Made by a program: the position numbers and the translations under genes
Assembly (NCBI GenBank): GCA_039619475.1
Contig: CM077116.1
Coordinates: 277,837,258-277,901,257, forward strand
Origin: Icerya purchasi
Lineage: Eukaryota; Arthropoda; Insecta; Hemiptera; Monophlebidae
DNA: 64,000 nt
Direction: 5' to 3'
The notes under the pieces: generated by a model
The model's database searches: none
Told to the model about the DNA's origin: nothing
What the model saw: the letters and a program-made list of their open reading frames with translations, nothing else
Shown here: positions 11,781 through 23,220 of the stretch, piece by piece
Position numbering within the stretch: the stretch's first letter is position 1
Layout of the letters: each line of letters begins with the position of its first letter

Positions 11781-12379
11781 AATAGTGTGACTTTGCAAAT
11801 ATGGAAATATATTTTTCCTCGCTATTTATGTAAATGAATAAAATTACAAAACTATAAACGCAATTAATAAATTATAAATGTGCCAATTAGTTTCTGTTAA
11901 AAAAACAACTACTATATTCCATTGAAATAAAATTTGGCACCTAAAAATTAGCGGTCATATGTTTATAATTTATTAACTGTGTTTAATAATAACTAATGTT
12001 GAAGTAATTGAGACGATTCTTTTGAATTTTGATTAACATATAAATTTTTGTTTTGATGGTTCAGATTTATTATTTAATTATTCATAGTAACAAAAATGGA
12101 TGTAATTATATCAAATAATAACTGGAAAAGAAAAAAAAAAACCAAACAATGCGCCGTAAAAAATGAAAAACGGCCGGTAAAATGCGCGGCATTTGTTATC
12201 GTGTACCGCTGGACTGTGTATACGAATTAATGGATAACGCGCGATTGATGAATTTAATATCGAATAAATTAATCGTTATTTCGTTAATCGAATAAAAATT
12301 CCCCAATTCTAGAAGTATAAGAGGAAAAAAATACTCGCGGGGTGACACACTGGCTTTTCTTCACTACGATTCAGTAGGA
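11781..12379. other. No gene seen
   Basis: Very AT-rich stretch with no recognised feature. Confidence 0.4.
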
Positions 12380-12480
12380 TTAAACTTATATATTAAGTAA
12401 ATTAAACACACCAATATAAAACGATTATTTAATTTTTGTTATATACCCGACGCATTTCGAAGACCCCATGGTCACGGGAG
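12380..12480 (-). mobile_element. Possible Penelope-like element 3' tail
   Basis: On the minus strand, GGGTCTTCGAAATGCGTCGG (about 12469-12450) resembles the GAAACGCGTCGG-type word near the ends of Penelope-like elements, followed by an AT-rich tail. It stands alone; no GIY-YIG or RT coding sequence could be read beside it. Recognition rests on remembered word style and is weak. Confidence 0.3.
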
Positions 12481-12893
12481 TTATTATACTTAATGAGCAC
12501 TTTTACTTATTGATGTTCGTATTAGATTTTAATGGATCCTGTCGAATAGCGCAGGCTTCTAAGCGCTTTATGCAATATTTAACGGATAGCCCCGCGAAAT
12601 CGAACAGTTATTTATTCATCAGAAGGTCAACTGCGAATATTTCGTATGTTAAAAAGCAGAACCGGTTGTGTAATAGAATAAAGGATGTTATGGACTCAAA
12701 AGGATGCGTCCGTTTACAAAGAAATATTTAATAGACCGTAATTTTGTAATTTTTCAGAAAGACTATAAATATACATATATATATATATCGATACAAATAT
12801 GAAAATGGCACACTGTCGTGCAACAACTGATCTTTTATTTAGATTTATAAATGTGAAAAATGCAAATGACTCAGGTCCTTGGAACATCATCAT

Positions 12894-13001
12894 CCAAAAC
12901 TATCGAAACATAATCGTATCAGACGATTAACATTACTAGTGCACTGGCACTAGTAATGCTAGCAGAGATCGTCTGATACAATTATGTTTCGATAGTTTTG
13001 G
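12894..13001. repeat. Long near-perfect foldback hairpin
   Basis: Two arms of about 50 bp face each other across a 4-bp loop (ACTG at about 12943-12946). The outer arms (12894-12927 and 12968-13001) differ at one position: CCAAAACTATCGAAACATAA faces its reverse complement, followed by TATCAGACGAT facing ATCGTCTGATA. The inner arms (12931-12942 and 12947-12958, CATTACTAGTGC) are perfect. A small asymmetric bulge (TAA against CTAGCAGAG) separates outer and inner stems. Such a transcript would form a stem of roughly 46 bp, more perfect than most animal microRNA precursors. It could be a hairpin-RNA locus or the foldback of a small transposon; no coding frame crosses it. Confidence 0.85.
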
Positions 13002-15386
13002 AAATGGTTTAATCATCGTATCAGTGAAGAGCTTTGTAATTTCGTAACTATTAATCGGGCGAATATTTAAATTTCAGAAGATCGAGTAAAAACTGGCCAC
13101 GCCGGTGGGGCCTAAAAGACAAAACTTTTGCCTTTCTTCATTTACGAATAAATCTTTCGCCGTTTACAGGCCTTTTCCGATTCTCCGCGTGGCAAACTTG
13201 CGTATTCTTTCCTTGAAAATTCATCGGCGTAATATTTTTTATATTTATTTTCCGCGAATTTTACGGAACTTGAAATTTTAACAAAAACAATCAGACACTT
13301 TTATAATCGCTCGTTTTACAGTTACCACATTCCACTATTCAAGTTGCATCGATGTAGAAATAAAACAAACAACAAGGGAGAAAGAGAGAAAAAAGCTAAT
13401 CTTATTTTCAGCATTTAGCCTTCTAAAGATGGAAGAAGTACTTCAGTTCTCCGGAATTTTTCGTTGTTTCCTAAACAAACCAGAGTTATTTTACATATAG
13501 GTAATTTCAAATTAACCGGAATCGTCTAATAAATAAAAATCGAACTACGATAGGCGTTATAATGATTTTTAGAGTAGCCGACTATGCAGCGAGGAGACAT
13601 TCTTGCAGTGAGGTTGACGCTTAACTCTAGGTAAATGAAAATATTATCTATCTCGATACTATTTAGTGTTAACATCCTATTCGCTTCAACTTTTTTATAA
13701 TTATTTATTTTGCGATAACAAGAGACAATCTTCTAGGTGTATAGTTAACGCTAGAACGAGTTGAGTAAATCTAGTAATTTACATAATTGCGTGCACAATA
13801 GAGAGACGACGCCGCTATCAAGCGCGTACTACCAGCAGCAGGTGGTTTGTTATTGTTTAATATCCGAGGGGAATTGTCGCGCTAAGTTTAACTTGTGGAC
13901 ACAATATTTTTCATTCGCCGGTTTGTTTTTTTAAGCGACAACGAGCGTTCTTTCGTTTTTGTTTGTTTTCCGCTTATTTTTATATGCACGTATTTTTTTA
14001 TCTTCCACATTATTCGCACTCGAAACGTTCTAATAAAATTAACACATCCCTTGCGACTGCTACGAAAATCGTTTGTTTCCACGTAAGTAGCTCTTGTTAA
14101 CTTCGGTGTAATTGTAATCGAATACACTATTTCAGTAGTTTACAGCGATCTTTTTTTTTTTTTTTTTTTCCGGTTTTATGTTCGTGCAATGTGTACTTTC
14201 TACTAGTATGGAATTTCGATATTTACGCTGTATGAATTATTTTCGAAATTTCATACAAAGCCCTCTTATTGCCGGGGAACAGACTGTTCGAAATACCGAC
14301 GTACAATTGTTGCTACGGGAAAACTAGGAGGGCCTATTTAAACTTTAAACACGTTTGCACTTTTGACAGAGATTCAGATTGGTAGCTGCAAAGTGCTTTA
14401 CGGTAGATCCGTAGAAATTATCCCGGTATCCCCGGGCTATTGTTAGGTTTCTCCCCTGCACTAGCTCGGTCGTTGACCGGTGTTAAACATCTGCGAAGTA
14501 ATTGTAATAATGTAAAGAGATTCTACTTTACAATTTTTTTGGAGCTTTTTCGGTGAAATTCGTGTTCCCCTATTTCAAGTTTAAGATTGTGCGGTTAAAA
14601 AATAATAATATCGATATATACAAGAAAATCGCGGAAAATCGATTTTCAATAAATAAAAAAAAAAAAATCATACCTAAATCGAATTTTTATGTAAAAGTAA
14701 AATTCTAACTGAGTTGTACAGCTAAATGTACATACTACTAGGGAAAAAATTACGGCGAATGTGCCGTCTTCAAAAAGTACGATTATTATTTTGATTGTGT
14801 TGGGTTAGGAAAAATTCGGGAATACTTTTGACTTAATTTTTACTTTATTCAAAAAAAAATTTACAAAAATAAGAAAAAAACTAATTCAACTTGGAAAACT
14901 AATGTCAATAAAAGAAATTAGGGAAAATTTTTATTCGCACACTGCGTACAACAACAGTGTTTGTACGGTGCTCATCGCACACGGGCGCCCTTGCCACAGT
15001 GTGCAACAAAAACTTCATCTTGAACGTTTTTATTTCGTTCTCGCCTCCAACACGCAATATTTGCAGCTCTTTTCTCGGTAGCGTACTGGAAAAAAAGTAC
15101 TATCTTTGTCTGGGCGAGAAATAAGCACAAGCTCCGAGTCAACAGACGCTCATTGTATTTCGCTTTTCCGTTACAAAGCTGTGTGTAAACGGAATTTAAA
15201 TTTAGCGCGACTTCTTTGCGGCTCGCTGTGTTAGATATTCAAATTGATTTTGTATCGATGTTAAAAATTGGTTTTGTATTTTTGTCGAATAAAGGAATCT
15301 GAGGAGGCCAACAAATATTCCTTGCCAGAAAAAAAAAAAAAAAAACAAACTACTCAACTTTGCGTTGTACTTACATTTACATATAC
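13002..15386. other. No gene seen
   Basis: Contains T runs (about 14151-14169) and an A run (about 15331-15347) and no recognised coding or RNA feature. Short frames around 13.9-14.1 kb lack motifs. Confidence 0.45.
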
Positions 15387-15445
15387 ATGTATATATATAT
15401 ATATATCATCATCATTTGGTCGAAAACCCCAGAGGGGTGTCGTGA

Positions 15446-18400
15446 TCATGGCGACGCCGATTTAATTATTTTTCGCCATTGCTCGCGATTCTCTGCTTTG
15501 AGACAGGACATCTGTAAGCTCAGACCCGTTACATCCTGTATCGCATTGGTCCATCGCGCTGGTGGTCGACCTCTGGATCTCTTGCCTTCCACTTTCGCCT
15601 GTATCAGCCAGCGCTCCATTCCATTTTCTCTGCGCACAAGGTGTCCAAAAAATTTCATCTTACGGCTGAGTACAATACTGGATAATCGTTGCGCGGTCCC
15701 GATTTCTTCTATTACAGATGTATTGGTTCGTTTTGCCGTCCAGGGTATTTTAAGAAACCTTCGCCAACACCACATCTGGAAACTATCTACTCGTCTTATA
15801 GTTGCCTTTTTCAGTGTCCAAGTTTCTGCTGCGTACAGTAAGATCGAGAAAATCAGTGTGTTGACCAACTTCACTTTTGTATTTTTCGTTACAGAACCAT
15901 CTTTCCATATCTTATTCAGTCTGGACATAGCGCTACGGGCAATTTGTATACGACGTTTCACTTCCTCTTCTGAGCTACCATTACTTTCTATCAGAGATCC
16001 GAGATATACGAAGCTGTCTACCGTTTCATACCCGCAAACCACTCTCCCATTTAATGGTATTGTGTTCCCTCTGTCTATTACCATAACTTTTGTTTTGGTT
16101 TGGTTTATGCTCAAGCCATATGAAATGCTTATATCCACTAACTTCTTCAGTAGTTCTTCCATTTCCTTCATGTCGGCAGCGAGTAGCGTCGTGTCATCTG
16201 CATATCGCAGATTTGAGATTTTTCTTCCTCCCATTAATATACCGCCCGTCCATTGCTCAATAACAATCCTCATAACATGTTCGGAATACAGATTAAATAA
16301 AATGGGCGATAACATGCATCCTTGTCGGACTCCCTTTTTTGTATTAAATTCCTTCGTTTGTAGATTACGGTCTATCCTAACGATGTTACCGTTATTTTCA
16401 TATAAATTCCGTATTAGGTTAACCATGTGTTTGGGTGCTCCCATTTGTATGAGCACAGACCATAACTTGCTCCATATAACATTATCGAACGCCTTGTTAA
16501 AATCGACAAAACAGAGAATTAATGGTATTTCATATTCGCGAGTCTTTTCTATCATCAATCTTAAATTCAATATTTGTTCTCGCGTACCACGTCCTTTCAT
16601 GAATCCCGCTTGTTCGTTCGCAATTTGACAGCTCATTAGTCCATATAAACGTCTATTTATTATATGTAACATTACTTTACTTGCATATGGGATAAGGGAA
16701 ATCGTTCTATAATTTTTACATTGCGTTCTCTTCCCTTTCTTGAACAGTGGTACGTATACGGATCTACACCATTCTTCTGGCCACTTCCCAGTTTTCCATA
16801 TCATATTACATAATGAATGCATTACATCAATTCCTGACTGCCCTATCAGTTTTATGAACTCCGCCGGAATTCTATCTATACCAACTGCCTTGTTATTCTT
16901 TAATAACCGTATGACGTCTTCTACTTCTATCTTTAGGATTTCCGGCTCTAATTCTGCATCTAAATTTATTGCCTCTTCGTTCATGTCTTCATGATCATAT
17001 AAATCCTTACAATACTCTCTCCAGATTTCAATTATTTCACTGCGGCCTGTTTTCAGTTGTCCTTGTTTGTTCTCCATTGCCCAATTTTTTGGTCTAAATT
17101 CTCTACTCAGAAATCTGACTTTCTTGTAGAGATTTCTAGGTTCATTTTCTTCTTCATGTTTTTGTATCTCCTCACATATTGTGGTAATAAATCTGTTCTT
17201 GTCTTTCCTGCAGCTCCTTTTTATCTTCTTGTTAATCCTATTGAATTGCTCTTCTATCCTGGGGCCTTCCATTATCATATTTCTCCGTTTTTCGATAAGT
17301 TTCAGTGTATCTTCTGACAGCCATGGTTTTCTTGGCGTAATCGGGAATTGTACTTTTCCAGATTTTCGACATGCACGCGTTACACACGCTTTAAACCACT
17401 TCCATTGTTCATTTGGGGGCTTCTTTGTAATATCTGTATCTGCGACAATGTTTTGGAATTCTTGTACAAATCCGGTTTTATTTGTGATTGCCATTTTCTG
17501 CTGTGCGCATAATCTCGCTGCTGGGACTTTTATTTTTCCACATAATTTCATGACTAGTAATCTATGGTCACTCCCGCATTCTGCGCCTGGATAAACCTTT
17601 ACATTTTTACAAGACGTCCTCCATCGTTTGTTGATCAGGATATAGTCTATCTGATTCCTGTATCGGTCACCAGGTGTCTTCCATGTGCTGAATCTGCGTG
17701 GATGATTTTTAAACATGGTGTTAGTAATTGTTAACTGATTATCAATTGCGAATTGAAGGAAGCGCTCTCCTCTTCCATTGCGTTGTCCCAATTCATATTC
17801 CCCTAGAATTCCATCTAGAAATCCTCTCTCTTTCCCAGCTCCAATTTTGGCGTTAAAGTCACCCATTAATATTAAAATTTCTCGTTTAGGAATTTTATCA
17901 ATCTCCTCTTGTAACTCCATGTAGAACGTCTCGATTGTTTCATCTGAATCATTATACGTGTGAGCATAACCCAATATTATGTTAATAGCAATTGGTTTCG
18001 TGTTTAATCTAAGTACTAATATGCGATCGTTCTTTGCATTATATCCCGTAACTAGATGGTTTAGTTTCTTATTTATAATGACCGCTACTCCATTTATACT
18101 TTCTTTTTCGTTGCTTGAACAGTACATTACATTATCATCTGTTGCAAAATATCCCGTAGAGCGGTAATGAGTTTCAGTCAAGCCACATATCTGTATATTA
18201 TAACGTTGTAATTCCATTTCTACAATTTTCAACTTCCCGGGTTGGAGTAGTCCTCTGATATTCCATGTGCCAAACAGGTATTCATTGTTTATAAATCTTC
18301 CAGTAGCATTTTTTCCATTCAGTACCTGGAAAGCCTTACTGTTATGGCCGGTCGTACATTTCACATCTTGACCCCGGACGTCAAGACGCCGAGCGCCAAT

Positions 18401-18532
18401 CGGGTCGCATGGCAAACAATTACATCTTTCATCGCTTATCATGATTTTCGAGGGAAAATACTTCAGTGGTTTCCCGTTGCCTGCTGAAGAGTTTATAGTT
18501 TTCCTTCTTATTATTACGGCCGCTCCTAACAT
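15446..18532 (-). CDS. RTE-like endonuclease/reverse transcriptase polyprotein
   Basis: An uninterrupted 1028-residue ORF. An apurinic-type endonuclease domain spans residues 85-330, with catalytic-pattern residues in TWNIRG (N91), LTETH (E120), MGDFNAKIG (D225, N227) and GSDHR (D322, H323). A reverse transcriptase domain spans about 540-830, with NYRTISLI (607-614), NEQAGFMKGRGT (639-650), CFVDFNKAFD (D677), GVRQGCMLSPILFNLY (734-749) and YADD (777-780). The tail carries WCWRRFLKIPW and KFFGHLVRRENGM (960-972). Such proteins nick target DNA and copy their own mRNA by target-primed reverse transcription in the nucleus. All catalytic motifs are present, so the product could be active. The first ATG of the frame was taken; the roughly 85 residues before the endonuclease resemble no domain I know, and translation might start later. 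A 422-codon frame on the opposite strand (15360-16628) is its shadow. Confidence 0.92.
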   Translation of the reverse strand: MLGAAVIIRRKTINSSAGNGKPLKYFPSKIMISDERCNCLPCDPIGARRLDVRGQDVKCTTGHNSKAFQVLNGKNATGRFINNEYLFGTWNIRGLLQPGKLKIVEMELQRYNIQICGLTETHYRSTGYFATDDNVMYCSSNEKESINGVAVIINKKLNHLVTGYNAKNDRILVLRLNTKPIAINIILGYAHTYNDSDETIETFYMELQEEIDKIPKREILILMGDFNAKIGAGKERGFLDGILGEYELGQRNGRGERFLQFAIDNQLTITNTMFKNHPRRFSTWKTPGDRYRNQIDYILINKRWRTSCKNVKVYPGAECGSDHRLLVMKLCGKIKVPAARLCAQQKMAITNKTGFVQEFQNIVADTDITKKPPNEQWKWFKACVTRACRKSGKVQFPITPRKPWLSEDTLKLIEKRRNMIMEGPRIEEQFNRINKKIKRSCRKDKNRFITTICEEIQKHEEENEPRNLYKKVRFLSREFRPKNWAMENKQGQLKTGRSEIIEIWREYCKDLYDHEDMNEEAINLDAELEPEILKIEVEDVIRLLKNNKAVGIDRIPAEFIKLIGQSGIDVMHSLCNMIWKTGKWPEEWCRSVYVPLFKKGKRTQCKNYRTISLIPYASKVMLHIINRRLYGLMSCQIANEQAGFMKGRGTREQILNLRLMIEKTREYEIPLILCFVDFNKAFDNVIWSKLWSVLIQMGAPKHMVNLIRNLYENNGNIVRIDRNLQTKEFNTKKGVRQGCMLSPILFNLYSEHVMRIVIEQWTGGILMGGRKISNLRYADDTTLLAADMKEMEELLKKLVDISISYGLSINQTKTKVMVIDRGNTIPLNGRVVCGYETVDSFVYLGSLIESNGSSEEEVKRRIQIARSAMSRLNKIWKDGSVTKNTKVKLVNTLIFSILLYAAETWTLKKATIRRVDSFQMWCWRRFLKIPWTAKRTNTSVIEEIGTAQRLSSIVLSRKMKFFGHLVRRENGMERWLIQAKVEGKRSRGRPPARWTNAIQDVTGLSLQMSCLKAENREQWRKIIKSASP

Positions 18533-18742
18533 GGAGAACAGACGCCGACCAGGTAGCCGCCCTATCAGGGTCAGACGCTTCTGGATTTAGTATCTGGGCA
18601 CGCTTTGTCTGGCTCCTCCGCTTAGACCTGTTTGGCTAGGGTGGCCCTTCAAGTAACTATGTTACCGCCAACATAGCTCTAAGCATCGTAAAAGCGCGCA
18701 AGCCCCTCCACCACGTCAAGGTGGTGCCCCCGGAGGGGGTAT
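18533..18742 (-). promoter_or_regulatory. GC-rich, foldable 5' leader of the RTE-like LINE
   Basis: In the element's sense direction the leader opens with CCCCCTCCGGGGGCACCAC. CACCAC pairs with GTGGTG across a 6-nt loop (CTTGAC), and the preceding CCCCTC pairs with the following GAGGGG, giving two stacked 6-bp stems with a 5' bulge. Further down are GCTATGTTGGCGGTAACATAG, itself a hairpin (CTATGTT..AACATAG), and a purine-rich GCGGAGGAGCCAGACAAAGC segment. The composition is far more GC-rich than the flanks. RTE- and R2-type LINE leaders can hold internal promoters and self-cleaving ribozymes; I could not fit the classic HDV double pseudoknot here by hand. Confidence 0.55.
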
Positions 18743-19079
18743 ATATATACATATACATATACATACATATACATACGATAGATATCATTTCGACAGGTTA
18801 AAAGTAATTTTAACAGTCGAATAAAAGTATAAATTTAAATTCATCTACCTTCACGAAATACCCTCGCCGTCTGTAGTGGGTCTTTTATGGGACGCTCTTG
18901 TCATCCTCTGCTCTTCACATGATCCTGGCGCTCCTGTGCGTACCAGTCTTGCACTACCTAGTTTGTTTGTTTTTTTTTAGGAGAGAGGACCAAGGGACGA
19001 AGTTCTGCCTTTTTTTTTTTTCAATTGGACTCGTTAACCGAGGACCTTTACCCGGAAACAATTAGAAAGGGAAATTAAT
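18743..19079. other. Microsatellite flank, no gene
   Basis: TATACA-type repeats run to about 18778, followed by sequence with two T runs (about 18968-18978 and 19010-19021). No coding feature. Confidence 0.5.
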
Positions 19080-19330
19080 ATCAGTTATATTTTGATACGG
19101 TCAGAAATTATTGAAGGGAAGGAACAAACAATAGGAACGATGTGTGGAGAAGGAAAAGACGGGATATAGCAGGCACAACACGGAGTAGGAATACCAATTC
19201 GCAGCAAATTAGAATAGAAAGCCGAAAGCTCGATTGAAAGTCCGTAGATATTTGACCTGAAAATTTGGCTCGTGCAAAAATGATCCACAGTGCACACGGA
19301 CGGTTAATATGCGATTTTAAGGCTCGCTAT
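19080..19330 (-). pseudogene. Possible LINE post-RNase H tail, third decayed copy
   Basis: Reading down from about 19297 the minus strand gives CTVDHFCTSQIF, similar to the CxxDHIxFxC knuckle of RNase H LINEs, followed by an SAFYSNLLRIGIPT..SFPSPHIVPIV stretch that echoes the sequence after the knuckle at 7272-7805. The match is short and the frame uninformative further on. Could be chance. Confidence 0.35.
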
Positions 19331-22300
19331 TGGAATAAAAAAATCAATTTTATTTCTCCTCTTCAGATGGAAGTAAACAAAGATCTCTCCGAAGGTCTTC
19401 TTAACATGTGTTAAGTTGTCTTATGTACCTGATGCTTCACGGTTCCGCAAAATGACTGTTCGTCCTACTTGCGTCATTTGGATTTTCAGACGTATTCATA
19501 GGAGGCTCTGTTAGTTTTTCGTAATAACTAAAACAATTTTTCTTTTTCAACTTCCCTCGACAACGTCGAAGCTTGTCGTACTAATGTACGAGAAAATTTA
19601 ATTTACTGAATAATCGAGAAACATTGGTGGTTGATGTACTACAGCAACAACTTCGGTGATCCTAAAGAAAAGTGTAAACTGCAGTCGGTAATACCACGAG
19701 ATGAGCCAGCGATTTCAAATACGTTTTTGGCAGCTGTGGTGCAAAGTTCCGAGGTACAGAATTTATGGATGGAGGTGTGTCCGTAACTGGATAGTGTTTT
19801 TATCTATTTTATTTTAGTTCTTGTTTACACGCAGGGATGAATGTTTTATTTTTATCGTAGATGATTGAAAGAATATTTATTATTTATTATCCTCTGTATA
19901 TTTTTACTTGATTAATCAGCGAGCGACCTATTTATTTATTTATTAATTTTTCGACTACTCAAGATTTTTTTTTTTTTTTTAATTAAGGTGCAACGGTCGC
20001 ATACTACCGAGAACATTACGACACACATGAAACTGGTAATTATAATCTGTTAGGTTGTTGCTTCTCAGGAAAGACACCGTTAGTTTTATTTTCTCTGAAC
20101 AATTAGTCTAAGTTTGACAGATATTGGCGAAGAAAAAGGAAATCGGCATTCTTTTATGATGATGACACATTCATTAAACAAAACGAACACATATTTCGTG
20201 GAGCAACTCCCTGAAACACGATTGCGTAAAAACGTGGGTTTAAACTAACTATACGTATTACACGATAAAAATAGAATCAAGAAACAGAAACGAATTATTT
20301 AAATAATACAATTTTCATCATTATTGAATAGCGGTGGCGAGAGGAAAGAGTGTCTGTAAAATTAAAAAACGTTTTTTTCGAGATGTTCTTTTAATCAGCG
20401 CAGCTCCATAGTCAGAATTTTTTTATCTTTTTGCCTGGAGGGAAGTTTTGATAACCATAGAGGAAAGATAAGGAAAGCATAATCTGAACCATTTTTCATG
20501 CTTTAGCTTAATAAAGTAAATTCACATTCGCTATTCGGATCATTTTTATCATTTCCGTCTGGCAGAGAAGATTATTGTTTATGTTTCGAAAGATATTGTT
20601 GACCGATTTCGAGGAGTTCCCGACTGCCATTTCCTATTTTTTTTTTGTCGAAAACAATATTTCTAATAACCGATATATGTATAGGTGTGTACTTCTGTAT
20701 ATGTGGCATGGAAAATGTGTAGATGTATCGCCAACTATTATATTCTCATCTCCGGTTACTTTATTTTTTAGTATTCTCCATTTAATAATACTGCACGTAA
20801 TTTGTTCAGCTTGTTAAATTGATTTGTTGTACACGATGTTTTCTGTTTGTTTATTCACTTTTCAAAGTGATCGTTGGTGGTCTAGTCTTATATAATATCG
20901 AAAAAAAAAAAAAGAAAAAAAAGTAGAATCATAAATACTTAAGTAACATTAGAAAGAGAAGTATTAATGATTTTTTTTACAGCGACGACGTATTATAGTT
21001 ATAACCGGTTCATTTTTTTGATTGTTGCGCGCATCCTGCGTGGCACAATGATTAATGTAAATATTTATAAAAATTTTAGATTAAAATTAGTCTCGTAAAA
21101 CGGAGTGAAAAAAATGATACCGAATTATTCGTTACAAGCTTTCATGGCTGGTTAATTAAATTTTCAAGTTGCTAATGAAGTTGGTTAGGCTAGTAGCTTT
21201 TCTTTTGAGTAGCACCTAGAATTCCTCGTATTAAAACTATTGAAAATTATCATCGGTGCCGGTTAACGTCCATAGTAAACAAGCCCGAATAAATAAACAA
21301 ATAAATTAGCAGTTATAACCGCACTTTAGACTATAATTGTACACAATTTTGCTTTATGCAAGTGCGGTGCGTGTGTCATGATCACAGTGCGTATAGCATG
21401 ATGGCGGCGCTCTCTTACAAGTTTTGTATTTTTTAAGAATTTTTACTCGCTATAATGCTACGATAACTTGACGGTGCAAACGCTCGAAAGTTATCGCGGT
21501 AATATGAATAGCAACTTATACGCAGATAGGTATATAAGTAATTAAAGCGAACCTTGCTGGTTTGTTCATTTTTTTTCTTCTTTTTTTTTGAACTAAACAT
21601 GAAAAAATTCTTTTTTTTCATAATTAAGGTTGGATGCCGTTTCGTGAAATTCGTACATAATTCACAAGTGTTACTCTTATTATTTGTATTTACACCATAA
21701 TTGTGTAAACGTTTTATTTAATTTACAACAATAGTTTCAATTCATGTTTTTACGAAAACGAAATAGTCGCTAAAGACGTATCCATTTTACAATGTACTTC
21801 AGTGTAGCAGGTGCGACTGACATCATGTTTTTTCTTCCTTTTTTATCTTTTTCTTTGCGTCAATAGTGTTATCAGATTGACCAGTTTTTCTTATTGCAAA
21901 AGATGTTAGCGTGTTTTATTGACAGTACTTTTTTATGTCGTTATCAAAATTCCCCATATATGTATTATTTTTTAATCTTTAGTTGTGATTATAAAATGGT
22001 TTTATTTCTACAGAATCTGATCGATTTCATAACATAGTTGAATTTATCGAAATGTTAACCTTTCCTAATGAAAACTTTTGATCTTTATTGCGGTTGCTAG
22101 TGAATGACAATTGCGCCAATCTCCGTTTAATATTAAACTGGAAAAAAGAGTAATTCGCTCTTTATCGATAAAAGTACGAACATGTTTCAACATTAACACA
22201 GAGCTCTGTTAATGTAGATAAAGATGTAATGAAATGCGTCAATATTTTGAAATATATACAGTTGATGCAAAATACGATTTCTTTTCAACTAACAAAGAAA

Positions 22301-23220
22301 TATATAAACGAGTGTTCCATATTGTCTCATCGGTGCAGATTAAAAGTCCGTAGAACAACCCCGAACTGACCAAGTCCTCCTCAGCTACAGTATTTATTAA
22401 TCCCGAGAATATTAATAGAAAATCGGAACAAAACTAATTAAACTTTTCTCTATCACTAATTTTAAATGAAAAATTTGCTCGTGACTCGGATTTATTAATG
22501 ATTCATATTTAATTATCCATAAATATTTAATTGCGAATGAATACGTTGATTAAAAAAAGTAAAATTTGGATTAATATATACTAAAATTGTTGACAGAATA
22601 ATGTATACGAGACAGAAATATTTTAAATTTAATGCTTTTTAAAGCGAAGTATTAACCGCTCTTACTTAAAATTAGCCTTTCGTTTTTTCTAATCCATATT
22701 GTTTGTACCTCTCTATTTAACCTTTCTCCCTTTCCGAACCGTGATGCCACAGTTATCTTTATTTCAGTTCTTTCATTTTTCCATTTGTTGTCTTTACATC
22801 GTCCAAAATTTGGCCCCGTAAACTCTTTTTCAGCTTTCTCTGACAACCTCTCTTTGCTAATCCTACTCTAATGGCAGAATTTAATTTGCGATACTAATCG
22901 TATTTTCTTTGAATTTTCTCTCCGCTGAACATTCGTATTTCTACCTGCAACTCTTAAAACTATCTCTCTTCCTACACCCTATACAACACTTAATTCATTC
23001 TAACGTTTCCTACACCGTCCATCGTTCCTATTATGTATTACCTTTCTTTCCTCAGTTTGTAACTGTGTAATGTTTTTTTCCTAAACTGTAGCGCTGAGTT
23101 TTAGTGCTCCGAAATGGTGAGCCCGAAGAAAAAATTAGCAAGTAAATAGAACATTTATGTTTCAAAGGTAACACAACTAACATTGGTAATATTTTAAATT
23201 CCTTTCCTTTCTTAGAGTAA
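19331..23220. other. No gene seen; pyrimidine-rich stretch near 22.65-23.15 kb
   Basis: Mostly AT-rich sequence with homopolymer runs (about 19967-19980, 20900-20923). The pyrimidine-rich 22650-23150 stretch, with CTCTCTTCCTAC-type words, has the flavour of a LINE 3' UTR on the plus strand but no motif confirms it. No host exon recognised. Confidence 0.4.

Larger units (their letters stand above)
15397..18742 (-). mobile_element. Full-length RTE-like LINE retrotransposon
   Basis: Element of about 3.35 kb on the minus strand: GC-rich leader (18533-18742), one long ORF (15446-18532), a 3' UTR of only about 35-40 nt and a microsatellite end of ATGATGATG passing into TATATA. A single ORF of about 1000 codons and a very short 3' UTR ending in short tandem repeats fit RTE-like LINEs. 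Both flanks are TA/CATA-rich (about 15376-15406 and 18741-18778), so either the element landed in a microsatellite or the tail and target duplication are simple sequence; exact ends are therefore uncertain by some 10-20 bp. No stop or frameshift was found, making it the youngest-looking element in the window. Confidence 0.85.

Noticed and set aside
12468..12731. 87-codon plus-strand frame
   Set aside because: No motif, and its start overlaps a possible Penelope-like end on the other strand.
15360..16628. 422-codon plus-strand open frame
   Set aside because: It lies wholly antisense to the intact RTE-like polyprotein, has no recognisable domain and is explained by codon bias of the sense strand.
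18660..18742. HDV-type ribozyme at the RTE 5' end
   Set aside because: The CACCAC/GTGGTG arms leave only 6 nt between them, so the P1-P2-P3 double pseudoknot cannot be formed there; kept only as a structured leader.
20575..20817. 80-codon plus-strand frame
   Set aside because: Hydrophobic and low-complexity, no motif or splice context.
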